Below, one piece after another: positions 45,362 through 57,370 of a DNA stretch of 64,000 bases. Each line of letters begins with the position of its first letter. Within the stretch, counting starts at the first letter, position 1. The stretch covers positions 2,390,001 through 2,454,000 of the forward strand of contig JALGQZ010000017.1 in NCBI GenBank assembly GCA_023105745.1. Direction: 5' to 3'. Under the pieces are notes generated by a model that saw only the letters and a list, made by a program, of their open reading frames with translations, was not told the origin of the DNA and searched no databases. Made by a program: the position numbers and the translations under genes. The stretch comes from Austropuccinia psidii. Taxonomy: Eukaryota > Basidiomycota > Pucciniomycetes > Pucciniales > Sphaerophragmiaceae.

Positions 45362-46040
45362 CTTTTTTTTAAGTTTGGAGCACTTTCACAACAAAGTAGT
45401 CAACAGCTCTGTTGATTTTTATCAATATTTCATCATAGGTTTTAACCTTGTTTATAATTTGTAAAATAAAGTTCATATCTGTGTTCTTACAGTAATTACG
45501 TGGTAACTTTATTTTTGGTTCATCATTCTATCATGCATAGTTTAAAAGATATTAGCTATGATCCTTGAATATATGTGTTGACCAAAAAAGTGCATATATT
45601 CAGGTTAATTCCTTAAGTATTAACATTGGAAATTAGCTTATTAATTGTTTTATGTGTGGAGTTTCATGGGGAATCCACTGGTACAATTTATTTCACATGT
45701 TGTTTCATTAGTTCTTGAGATAAATAAGGTTTTATGGTTTTTATAAGGTATTATACCTTATAATTCCTTAAATATTGACTTTACAGATATGCCATAAAAA
45801 TGGTGTATGTGTATTTTTCCTTGGGGAATCCAATTGTATAATTTATTTTACATGTTGATTCATTGGTTTTTGAGTTAAACCAATTTTTGTACCAATTTAT
45901 GGTATTTTTTGTATATTTAATTCATTATTTTTAATGTATAATTATTTTAAGCAATTTTAATATAATTATATTAAAAGTATAATTATTCTGAGTCTTTTTG
46001 TGAACTTATTGGGTATTTGGTCATATCTCAAAGGCTCACA
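45362..46040 (-). repeat. Element B LTR 3, 5'-truncated (679 bp), mosaic
   Basis: It corresponds to 43926-44605 of LTR 2. The junction lies at a C(T)8 run shared with the LTR. The first ~425 bp differ from LTR 2 at about three positions, one of which matches LTR 1. The last ~250 bp differ at about 17. It is followed by the AAAAT duplication. Confidence 0.92.
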
Positions 46041-46045
46041 AAAAT

Positions 46046-48699
46046 TATGAAATCATAATAACTCCTTTCATTGGACAAACTCAAAAACATATGATCTCTT
46101 CTATTCATATATTGCTTTCTAGCTGTATAAATCAATATACCTTTTGTCTAGAGTATTCAATAAAAATAAATCTAATTCCTGAGATCAATCTTTGATATTA
46201 TTAGCAAAGCGGAAGAAATCCATTCATATTATAATGATTGAAATTTTGAATTCACCTTAATCTGATTATTATTTTAAATTAAAAAATGAATGATGTAAGG
46301 ATTTAATTATCTTGTATATGCTGATTTCTTCAAAGTAAATTAATTTATGTTAGTGAAAATTTGTAAATCTCTTTGTAAAAGATATTCATGCTTTCAATAC
46401 CTACCTTTTGTCACATTGATGCCAGAAGCCATCAACAAGCACTCAGGCTCATGTCAGAAAAGTCAGTCACCCACCACCACCATGACTAGACCCTAGTTTG
46501 CTTGATTGTTCAATCATCACAACTGAGTAGAAAATGATACAAGATCAAGGTTGAATTTATTTGATCTTTTGCTGATATTAAAGGTCACATTTCCACTGGG
46601 GTAAGAGGCACTGTGTCCTAAAGTGCACTAACACAGATGGGTAACCCTGTTCCAAATAAGGGGCATCAGCTACACAACAGGCTGGTATAAGGAGCCATAA
46701 GGGTTTTGGGTCATCACTCCCAAGGCTTTTCTGAAAACAGGTTTGAAACCCCCGAATTTGGCAATGTGCCACCACTCCACAATTGTGAAATCCATCCATG
46801 AAAGAAAACCTTGATCTTCTGTCACATTGATTCTGGAAACCATCACAAAGCACCTGAGCTCTCCACTCAGGGTCATGTTGGAATAGGTGGTCCCCCACCA
46901 CCACCATGACTAGACCTTAGGCTGCTTGATTGTGCAATCACCACAACTGAGCAGAAAAGGCTGAAAGATCAAGATTGAATTTCGTTGATCTTTTTCTGGT
47001 ATTATAGGCTCCAGGTCCACCGTCTGTGAAACATTTAAGGTTAGCAGGTTCTTTAAAAAAGCTAGATTCATTAAAAAAAGGTTATGTTTCAATTTTCATA
47101 AACAGCCTTGATCCAATAGATATAAAAATATATTAAAGTGTAAAAGCAATGATAAAAAATTAATTGAAAAGTGTTTAGAAAAATGAATTATTAAAATATC
47201 CTCAAAAACTCATTCTCAGAATAAATAGGAGAATTTAATATGAGCTCAGTAGGATATCTTGATTCTGAAGATTTCTCTTGAGAATATACTAAAATTATTC
47301 TCAATATTAATATTTTTATCCATGACTCAAACTAATTTTTTGATTCAAGTGGTGTCAAAAATCACCATATGCTGAGCTCTCACTATCTTTCAAAAGAGAT
47401 TTTTCAAGAAAAAGTTATATGTTTTGGAAAATTGCACTTTTAGAAAAATCCAAAAGCTCAAATTCTTCTTATTAATTATTAGTTTAAAATCTCACTCTTT
47501 TATTGAAATGAGTCCCCCTTAAATGTTTTTGCAACATCAAGTCTTTTGAATCAAGTTTTGTAGTCAGGAAACAGGTAATGTTTTGTGATGTATATTTGAA
47601 GAAACTTTAATAAGCTCTTCATGGAGTACTCTCAGATTTCTGAATTATTATCTGAGGTTGGCATTTGTCAATTTTGGACTATTTATGAATGATAAACTGA
47701 GGAAACTTAGAATTAAATTAAAATCAACTAAGTTAATTAGATAATCCTTCCATTATCAATTTCATGCTTTACAAATTGGAAGAAAAGATGAGATAATATT
47801 ATGCCTCATGTTTATATATTTCAGGTAGAAGATCTCTTTCATAACTGAACAATTCACCTTTAAATGTGTTTTATTGTCTATGAAAGAAGTACAAGGGATT
47901 CAATCCTCATTTGAAATAAAAGCTTCCATACCTATTTTTTATTTATTTTTACTTCATGATCATTTTAGAAAAATCTGAATTTAAGAAATCTGATATTGGA
48001 AATTTGAAGACTGAAATATCTATATTTATCAAAAGGATATTATAAAGTTTCTTTGAAATAGAGCTAGTTTTTTTCTCATATTCAATGACAAAACTAATGT
48101 CTTCCGGATAAAATAAAGCTCCATTGTTGATCTTTTCAATTGTGTTGATAATGAATTACATGTCACAGATTGACTTGAGAGTTATTTTCTGCAATGCAGA
48201 AATTATGGCTGAAAAGATATTTATTTTGTTTAAAGACTTAACCCCTTTTAGCTCTTCAATAATAATCAATGTTGAAGTTAGTTATTTAATGTACTTTCCT
48301 GTGTATAATCAATGTAAGCTCTGTGATCTTACTGAAAATATTGAAATAATAGACAGAGTTTTCATACAAAAATTTCAATATTGATAATAGAGAATACATA
48401 TTTTTTCATTCCTGTTATGCTTTTTCTATATTCAAGACTTGAAAACTTCCTGCATATCTGATCTTCTTAAATTGAAAATGTCTACAAAGCCTCTGTGTAC
48501 ACAACATAAGAATTTAAAATATTGCAATAATTTAATTTATCATTTTCTGTATTTGTTTCATTCGGATTTGTAAATTTTTCAATTTTCCTTCATTGCAATT
48601 TCTCTCACCTTCCCAAACTGAAGTCTTTCTTCATTTGAGCTTTTATTAATAAAGAAGATTTGTGAGTTTCCTATATTTCTGGTTGAAATTGAATTTTTT
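46046..48699. other. Gene-poor AT-rich DNA
   Basis: No supported gene. It holds the ~412-bp-period direct repeat at 46409-47030. From about 48000 it merges into sequence that may be the very degraded 3' end of the transposase annotated next. This DNA was contiguous with 28683 before element B inserted. Confidence 0.5.
46409..47030. repeat. Imperfect direct repeat, ~200-bp units spaced ~412 bp
   Basis: Units begin TGTCACATTGAT at 46409 and 46820 and share CACCACCACCATGACTAGACC, a TGATTGT.CAATCA.CACAACTGAG segment and AGATCAAG.TTGAATTT. Spacing is 411 bp at one anchor and 414 at another. The sequence between and within units is richer in G+C than its surroundings. It could be a tandem duplication or the ends of a small non-autonomous element. 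Confidence 0.75.
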
Positions 48700-51605
48700 T
48701 TGGAGCTTTATTGAGTCGTAATTAGACCATTTTATTGGAAAATTACTTTTTGAAGATTCAAATGTTCTTTGAGAAATAAAGTAAGAGTGAAAAGATACCA
48801 CTTGATCTGATGTGAGGAAAAGTTTATCTACAGAAGAGGATTCATTGATTGAATATAATATCTTGGCGAGATCAGGAATGCTCTCTCTGGGAATATTTGG
48901 TGAGGTCTATATTGAAGAAAGCTTTTCTACCAAGCCTTCTACATTAGCCATTTCAAGAAGTCAAATCAATAGTTATTTGTCAAATAATTCTGCAAAGAAT
49001 TCATTCAGATTTTTGATATATCATGTGATGAAAATATTACAAAATAACCTCACTTGGATGTTGGTTTTTCTTTATTAATTTCAGAAAGTGATCAAAACAC
49101 CCCCAGACCAACAGGAATAAATTGATGGTGGACCAAAAAGAGGAATAATTTCAGCCATATGCTGTGCAAAATGTATGGTTGGTTTTAGTTTCATATTGGA
49201 GTCCCAATTCGACAATAGCTCTTCTCTATAATCTCTGAGATCTTTATCAAGGATTTCTGTTTGACTACTATCTAAAATGTGAGACATGACTGTATTTATT
49301 ATTAATATTAAATTAGAGATAGCTGAAATGAACTTTTGAATACTTAGTGTTTTTGTTTCAACTAAATTTCAATGAGGCAATAGTATAAGAGGTATATTGA
49401 TGGTGAATAGAAATAGCCATTAAGACACCGTTGGATTTCCTGCTGATGCCATACTAAACTCTTTGGTAGCCTAGAAAATGAGGATGGAGCCAGTATCTTT
49501 GTTGAGAAAAACTTTAGAGGCTGTAGCTTTTTAGGTGAAATTGTTAATTCATCTTAATTAAAGTATGAATGATTTTCAGAGGAACCTGCCATATCAAAGC
49601 TTTCTACTGACCTTTCTTCCCTTTCTGGGTCACATTGTTCTTCATGAGAAGATAGAGGCTTTCCAGAAAAGCTTCTACTTTGCTTAGTTCAAGACATTGA
49701 TTTGATTTCCCTTTCAGGAATGAAGACTGATGATACTTATTTTCCTTTTCCCTTTATTTTTGCCATTTGAAGGGATTGGCATGTGCTGGGCGTAGAGCTT
49801 TGTGAAGATAATCTTTCAAAGCAGCATAATGGGACCCAAGATTTCTGTGTTATCCTTCCTTGAGAGCTTTCAAATGATCTTGACTGTTCAGCTGCCTCAA
49901 AACCTGAAGCCTCATCTTCTGTTACTTTGGTCTTTCCTTTACCTTTGGCGATATTTCTCTTGACTTTTTTTCTGGGCTTGCCATTAAGATACTTTATCCA
50001 AAGGTGTTGGGAGTGCCAGGCTTATGAGTGGTGGAGATGAAGAAAATGGTACCTTATTTTTGCTTTTGTAATGGTATTTTTTCCATTTGACAAGGCTCTT
50101 CTCTCATCCTTTTACTTTGTGTCTGGGAATCACTTTTCTGATATCTTGTTTTCTTACTCAAGTCTTCTGCCATGAAAGGATTCTTATTTCTTTCAATTTC
50201 TTTTCCTATCAGAGGAATTTCCAGGTAGGTGGTGCTGAAATCCTCCAGAAGACCTAGAAGAAATGGGTGCATGAAATCAATTGTTATGGGCTGTCATCTA
50301 TGCCAATAAGAAAGCTTTGTGAGATGGAATATCTTGCACCATTCTCTCTTATAATATACCTGTGTTGAGAAAGGTTGCTAGCACAGTTCAATTTTTCTGC
50401 CCATGAAAGATAGTATTGAAAGGACTTTGAAGGCCACGAGATTTTATCACAATTTCTAATGTCCTTTTGTTGAAGGTTACAGTGACAGCAAAATATGTTT
50501 GCTGAATGAGAGGCATAACCACCAATTTTACTTAGTGCAATTTTATCACCAAGAAGAAGTAGGATTGCAGCTCAAATGGGAAAGCAATTTGGTATTTGAG
50601 GGTTTTGGGGTAGTGAGTTCCATTCCACAGTTCTTGAAGTTCTTCTCCCAGGGGTTTAAAGATATTACTTTGCTGAGGTAAAGTTGATTCTTGCAGAGTG
50701 GGTGTGAATCCATAAATAAATGAATTATGAGGCTTTTAGTGAATGTCTGGAGGTAGACTGAAGAAAATGAGAAATATAAAACTCAATGAGACACTTTCAG
50801 ATCCTTTTTTGAGCGCATGAGGATTTATCCAATCGAAATGCAAGATTTCCATCTTTTTGGGTAAAGATTTTCCCACTATCATCCTGATGGGCTTTCCAAA
50901 TTTTGCCATCCAGGATTTCCTAATATGATGGCTCTGAATTTGATTGAGAAAGCCTAGGTGCTTCTAGCTGGCCTTCAAATGTTGGTGTTAGAAGTCTTGA
51001 TGCAACCCATCTCTTCAAACTCTGGTGTTTGAACGTTTTGATGGGGATGAGATGGCCTTTATTCTGGTCTTTCTCATAAATAGGAGGGTTTCAATACCTA
51101 TAGAGTCCATAGTTCCTCAACAATATTGTGTGAAATTTGAGGGTATCAGAGATATAACTTGCTGAGGGTTTATACAAAAGGGAAACTGAAGGTTCCAATA
51201 GTGAAAAGCAATTGGGAAAGAAAATCTTTTCTATCAAATTTGGATTTATGAAAAGAATTTTCTTCACAGTTGTAACTGACTTTGGTATTTGGTGACTGAA
51301 ATCAAGCTTCCTCTTCATCAAAGCGATGAGGCGTATATTCTCATTTTCTAGCTGTAGCATTTGATTACATAGCTTATCACTAAGATTCTTTTGATGCTAT
51401 CATTAGAAAAATGAATGAGTGATATTAATGCAGATGGAGGATGAAAATGAAACTGTGATTTTTTAATCCCTGAAATTTCAAAAATAGGAAGTATTTGTTG
51501 TGAAGTTGCTGATGAGATATTTTCTATTTGATACTGGGATGTACTTTGAGATGGTTGGCTTTTCATAGTTTGGGACTTGAGTATTACATATAGAATATCA
51601 AGCAA
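48700..51605 (-). pseudogene. Decayed Plavaka-like transposase (CACTA-superfamily DNA transposon)
   Basis: Stitching minus-strand frames by eye gives a series of blocks in the order of fungal Plavaka transposases. FKHQSLKRWVASRLLTP (~51030); EILDGKIWKAHQDDSGKIFT (~50900); FDWINPHALKKGSESVSLSF (~50830); a KIGGYASHSANIFCCHC-like block with SWPSKSFQYYLSWAEKLNCA and ENGARYSI (~50520-50340); DFMHPFLLGLLEDFS (~50270), containing the conserved D-x-M-H...LLGLL signature; and LKPTIHFAQHMAEIIPLFGP with SIYSCWSG (~49190-49110). Below that, LNEFFAELFDK and a C-terminal tail can be followed to about 48700. At least several frameshifts and stops are present. Assignment is from remembered family features, not a search. 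Confidence 0.72.
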
Positions 51606-54600
51606 AACGTTTTCTTATTTAATATTCAGGAAATTCAAGAAATAAAGTGGATATTATTGAGAAACATTGCTCACCATATATTTGGAGTAAGATGTGTGTC
51701 CAACCTCAATTTTCAATATGATGGTGTCACAATGCTGTCTGTCAGACCTCAACAAAAAGAATCCTTGCCAAAAAGGCTATTAAACTGGTTGATAGACCAA
51801 TTAATACTGTAAAGTTTTAGATCACATTCCACCATGTAACAGATGGCTTCCTTAAAATATGAAATAGTGTTATTCTAGTGAGCTTTTCAAGTAAAGAAGG
51901 AAACAAATGGTATAAGACTTTTCTTTTGCAGTGGGTTTTGATTTGTATAAGAAGGAAATTTCACAAATATTTCTCACATTTGGATCAGGATGGTTTGTTT
52001 TGAAATGATTTTCATGCACCCTTTCTGATCTTCCAACGCCTTGTTATACATTGTTGTGATAATGTAATTATTTCTTTTCACACTCAGTGCATTGACATAT
52101 TCATACATTTCCAACTCCCAGAACAGGAATTGTGAACTATATGATCTAATATATATATCTATAGTGTTCATAGTGTGAATTGAGATTGATTAATAAATAT
52201 TATTTTGTAATTATATTGAAATATTATGTGCAATTGGCATGACAATTCTGGGAAAACATAACTGAAGGAGAAACAGATTTCCTTAAATGATTCAATCATG
52301 TTATTAGAGTAAAACAAAACCAAAATTGTTTGAGTTTATGAGAAGAAAGCTTATCAGAATATAAATATTATATGTTGTACAGAATTCAGATAAGAAATAT
52401 GATATACTGAACTATTTTATTGGCATGGAAAATAAAAATTTCATAAATTCAAACCATAGACATAAGAATATAAATATGAATTTTGCTTCACCTACCAGAA
52501 TATTCTGAGGCTATATGCTTTTGCAAGCAAAATTTTCCTATTCAATAAATACTTTTAAGCTTTATTTATGATGAAAATTGAAAATCTCATGTATCTAATA
52601 GTGGAGAAAGGAAGCTTCTTCACAAATTGTATTTTCATAAAAAAAATAAAGGACTTAGATATTAGATTAAAAATTTACACTTTATTTAAATTAAGAAGAA
52701 TCATTGTCTTCCACCCAGGCATGATTAATAAGGCTTTCTGGGGACAAATAAACTTGTGTTTCTCAAGGCTTTGAGCCTTTCATCCAAACAGAACTTCAAA
52801 ATGTGTAGAAAATTGGCATAAAGAATTTACTTTTGGAAGTATTCTTTTGCAAAACTAATGCAATCTTTATTACTTTCAAATTAAATTGAAATACTTTATG
52901 AGAATAAAGGATTTTTCGGGACAAACAATATTAGGGTGCTTATTGTTTTTTGTACTTTAACATCAAGGTTTGCTGTGGGGTTTCTTGAGTATGGTCATTA
53001 TGCATGTTTAAGCAGGTCAATACAAAAAATGGATATTTAATGCGAACTTGTGCAAACATATGTGTAAGGAAAATGCAATATATATAAATTTTACATGTAG
53101 TGCATTAATTTGGGAATAGTAATTTCAATTAAAATATTTTGTGGACTCAGGAGCTGAAAATGATTTGGTAAGAGATTTTGAAAAAATTATTTTTATTTTA
53201 TTCAGTATATTTAGGTTTATTGTGTAATGAGGAGTATCAAATATTCAGCTTTTTAGATTATGAGTATTTGGTTCATGAAAGTTCATATAAAATCAGTTAT
53301 GCAATAGCCTATGACTATTATGGAGTGGATGACACATTTGGAAAGGTTTATCTGTTGAGAAAGTGAATTATGGAATGCACATTTGTATGTATATTTGCAA
53401 GTCCTCATGTATTGACAGTTTAGGTGAAATTATCAAGATAAACTGAGAATCCTGTGTCAAATATGTGTTCCCTCATGCTTAGGAAAAACTTTAATCAATG
53501 AGAAATACCCCTCAATCTAATGGGAATATAGTTAGAATTATATTTCCATTTATATTGGGAATTCTGAAAAATTGGAAAGTTTCTCATAGAGACTTGTAAA
53601 ACTAAATTCTGAAATATTTGTTGAAGGACATACTTTCCTTGGGAGATTGATGAATTTTTCATCACAATTATTAATAATTCATAAATATCTCAAAGGGAAT
53701 ATGGTGTCAAAAATCAGTTTGAATTCAATACCAAAATGGAATTATTAAGAGTTTGTATCAACAATTGATAAAAAATCTTATGGGAAATCTGCATCTATTC
53801 CCATGAAAAGCACATGAAATTTCAAATAGAATATCTCACCAGTTTGGATTATATATATTTTCAAAGAGCCAAAAGGAATAGATCTCATTTTGAAACTGTA
53901 ATTGTAATTAACTTTCAAATTCCAGGGTCATATGGAATATATTTCTCAGATGTCTATTAAGAGCTTGAGATATTGTTTTCTCTTTTATTTCATGAAAAAT
54001 ATAATTAGAACTAAGCCCATAATTATACCTCAAAAAAGGCTATAACCCAATGATGTTCTCATTTTTTCAAACAAAATAAGGTACAAGCTGTAAAATTTGC
54101 ACTCTTCATTCTGTAGCTGTAAGTACTGTTTCAGACTCAGCTATGTAGAGAAATACTTTGTGGTGCAAGGAATAATATTGTACATTTTAAACACTCTTCT
54201 TCAGGGTGAATAAAAAGAATATAGTTCATAGATTGACAAATATGTATATGTATATGAAAAATTCAAAAGAAAGGACTTTAAGGAGTTCTTTTGAAAAGCT
54301 TTTTGATTGTATTTCATGCAGAATATCTATGAAATACATACTAATTGCATAAAATGAAAATTTCAATGGTTGATATTAACCATAAAAGTAATATTTATTT
54401 GTTTATTGTAGCAAAACTTCTCCATTTTCAAGTATAAAAAATGGAGTCACTATGAATTTAAGAAATTGGTGTAGAGAAATTTCTATTAATTGGAAATTCA
54501 AACTTCATACAACATGATATTTATATGATTACAAATACCCATTGGTGATTTATATGCACGAAAAACAAGAAAATAGTTATTCAGAAAAATGAGCCCTGTA

Positions 54601-55671
54601 ACTTGTTTGAATGATGAAACTTCTTTGAAATTCACATTTGGCAGAAATTTTCTTGTTTTCATTACAAGATGACTGCCATTGTTTTTATTCTGGTGAGAGT
54701 CATACTCATGAGGGGTATCAATGTTATGAGATGAAAAGCTTAAAGCTTAATCTATGAAAAGGGGAGATTCTTTGTTTTCCTTTAATTGAAAATTAATCAG
54801 GTATAATTGAAATTGAAAGTGAGGAAATAAAAGGAAAAATTTCAAAGGTTGTTCATCAAGATGAACATAATTTTAGTGACTCAAATTTCTTGGTCATAGG
54901 GATCCCTGAAATGTTTCTTTGCTTCAAAATAAAAGGTTATTTTAGTTTGAAATAAGCAAAGTTGACATTACAACCAACTATCAATAGAAATATCCTAAGA
55001 TTATGATAATAGAAGCTATGGAATACAAAATGAGTTTCGGAGATATGGTAATGTCACTTGGATGGATATTTTTCAAAATGAAAAGTCCAAGCCACGTTTT
55101 GATATTAGAAATATGATGAAGATTTGGTTACCAAGAATCTCATAAAGTCAAAAAGGAAAAATGGTTTAAAGATAGGAAAGAAGGGCCTTTTTCATTGGTT
55201 CAAGTGCTTAAATCACAATAATACAGATATTCTGAAAGGCCTTTATACAGAAAAATTAGAGATTAATATAGTAAACTACAACTATATCTTATCTGTGAGA
55301 TGCTTTCAATATTGGAGTATTTCCACCAAGCCAACATCATATTGAAAATACAGGGCAATCTGTTAAGCTTTCCTTAAGGTTCAGATTGCTTCTTCATTTA
55401 CCCAGTTTCTAGGGATTTTTGGGGGAATTTTTCCAAAAGCTTGTGTTGAGAGAAATAGAGGTTAATTTGCTTTAAGCTTATTTATCCTCTGTCTGTGATA
55501 TCATATGGCCCTTGGGGTGGAAGCCAGTTGGACATAAGCTTCATCAAGAAGGTGAAGGAGCTCAACAAGTGTTTAAGACCTGCAACCCTGCAAGTTATTT
55601 TGGTCTTCTTACTCTGAAAGAATTCCATCTGAAAGGAATAATCCAGAAATTCCTGGATGATCCTTTATAAG
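51606..55671. other. AT-rich stretch without a supported gene
   Basis: Only short frames occur. The N-terminus and right terminal repeat of the Plavaka-like element should lie here, but I could not recognise them. At 55495-55665 a plus-strand frame reads GWKPVGHKLHQEGEGAQQV and KEFHLKGIIQKFLDDPL, which looks coding-like but was not identified. It is cut by the LTR of element G at 55672. Confidence 0.4.
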
Positions 55672-57356
55672 TGTCAGGATGAAACTATGATAAAGGAGTA
55701 AATAGGCTAAATACAACTTTAACTATGTTTGTGACATGGTAAAAATGGTTTTAAAAATATCTATAAGGGTTTAAAGATAATTTAATTTAAGATTAAAATG
55801 GCTTTACTATATATGATATAGTGGTGGTGAGCGCTGTTGAAAGCCCTGGGTGCAGCTTTATCTGTTGGGTTACAATAATAAAAGACTACAATAATTAAGA
55901 TTTATAATTATACCTGATTATTAACCAAGAGTAAAACTGTTTTTGAAAGTTTACTACATAGGTTATTCAAGAGAAGGATGAGGAAACAATTCTGGCTGTG
56001 AAAAGCCTCTGTCACAGGGGCTCTTAGACAGAAATACAAGAGTGGACTGGCACTCAGCAATCAGGGAACTCACTTGGAAGACTCCAAAGAATAAACAATA
56101 AAAATAATAAGAATGAATTCCTCTAAAAGATATGCAGGTACAAGATGAGATGGAAAGAGGAAAGGGAAGCCAAATGGCCAAAGAGCCAACCAAGTAAGTC
56201 CTTAATCACTGTTTCAACCTGCCAAAAATGAATAATGGAATTGTTAAGGATATGACCACCAAATATCCATTGAAAGGCAAAGAAAGAGAAAGAGAAAGGT
56301 GCTAAATAACTGACTTAATAATATCAGTATTTTCTTAACTAAAATGAAAAGAAAATAAAGATAAAAAATAAATCAAAGTATATTAATTAACTGGGGAAAA
56401 CCCCCCAGGGTGGAAAGGGTAGCCGGTATATGTGAAGAGTTGGGATCTTGAGCTCTTCAGGCTGAAAAATGATCTGTATTGATTGTTTTGGGAATTGATA
56501 CAGCTGGCTAATATTGAAATTGAATTGGGTTGAATGAATTTCCCATGATTGAAAATGAAATACAGTTCTTGATGGATCCAGACTGTATTGAAATGAATAT
56601 GGTTGCCAAGATGGATTGAGTGGAGCTTTGACACTTGAAAATTCCTTTTGGCACTGCCTCTTGAATAAACCTTGAGAATTAATTGACAGTATTCCCTTAG
56701 AAGGAATACTTGGAGTGAGAATAACCAATGACTGCTTGATGGAGTCATTTGTATTTGAGGCTTTGACACTTGCCCTTGAGCCTTGATGAATCCTTTTGAT
56801 GACATGACTGGATGGGTGGATGGAAAGTTGAAATAACCAGATGATGTTGCCGCCAGTGGATTGCTGCTGAAAAAATATGCATAATGGTTTATAACACCAT
56901 ATATGGCATTTTGGTTATTGGAGTTTGAAAATGGCCATAAGTCTTTAGAGATGACACCAGGAGGATAATGGTGAAATTTGGTTTTGGGAGGCTTCAGAGG
57001 TTTCAGAGTGTCTTTTGAGGTATTTGGCCAAATGCAGCTCATACAGTCTTAAAACTGTATTTGCGCAAAATGCGCAGAAACTGTATTTAAAGCCAAATAC
57101 AGCTTCTTGGGCTGTATTTCCCCTGTTGACTGGGAAATACCAAAATGGCCCAAAAGTACAGAACGGCCAGGAAAGGCCTAATGACGGTGAAGGGCCCAAG
57201 TTGGGCCCAGATGATGAAATGGCCATAAAAGGCCAAATGAGGTGAGATGGCCAATTTGGCCAATGATTTATGGATATGTCCAAATTGCCATATATTGGAC
57301 GTGGCATGGATATGCCATATTGAAGTCCAAGGGGATGAATTGCCATGGTTGTGACA
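55672..57356 (-). mobile_element. Element G 3' LTR (1685 bp)
   Basis: The right border is fixed by the polypurine tract (minus strand GGTGGGGGGTAC followed by TGTCACAACC). The left border TGTCAGGATGAAAC matches E1's LTR start. The terminal ~340 bp (55672-56013) are related to E1's LTR and the rest is not. On the minus strand its first ~250 bp (57100-57350) are dense in GGCC-containing palindromes (GGCC, GGGCCC, TTGGCCAA), likely the promoter-proximal part. A 219-codon ORF in it (57042-56383) is not considered a gene. The 5-bp ATAAG precedes it; the partner is not in the window. Confidence 0.8.
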
Positions 57357-57370
57357 GTACCCCCCACCTT
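57357..57370 (-). promoter_or_regulatory. Element G polypurine tract
   Basis: The minus strand reads AAGGTGGGGGGTAC, ending right before the LTR start TGTCAC. Confidence 0.75.

Larger units (their letters stand above)
28684..46040 (-). mobile_element. Element B: composite three-LTR Gypsy insertion
   Basis: Order: full LTR (interrupted by Copia), full internal region, full LTR, 756 bp of a second internal region, partial third LTR. The outermost ends are flanked by the 5-bp duplication AAAAT (28679-28683 and 46041-46045), so the array behaves as one insertion unit. The two complete LTRs are each exactly 2025 bp once the Copia element and its duplication are removed. Transcription is on the minus strand. 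Pol and gag carry several lesions. The array could come from recombination between LTRs of sister or ectopic copies, or from a young copy recombining into an older LTR. Confidence 0.93.

Noticed and set aside
53178..53366. 62-codon plus-strand ORF in the gene-poor region
   Set aside because: Length is within chance and no similarity is recognised.
56383..57042. 219-codon minus-strand ORF in element G's LTR
   Set aside because: It overlaps another open frame, has low-complexity composition and no domain, and sits within a defined LTR.
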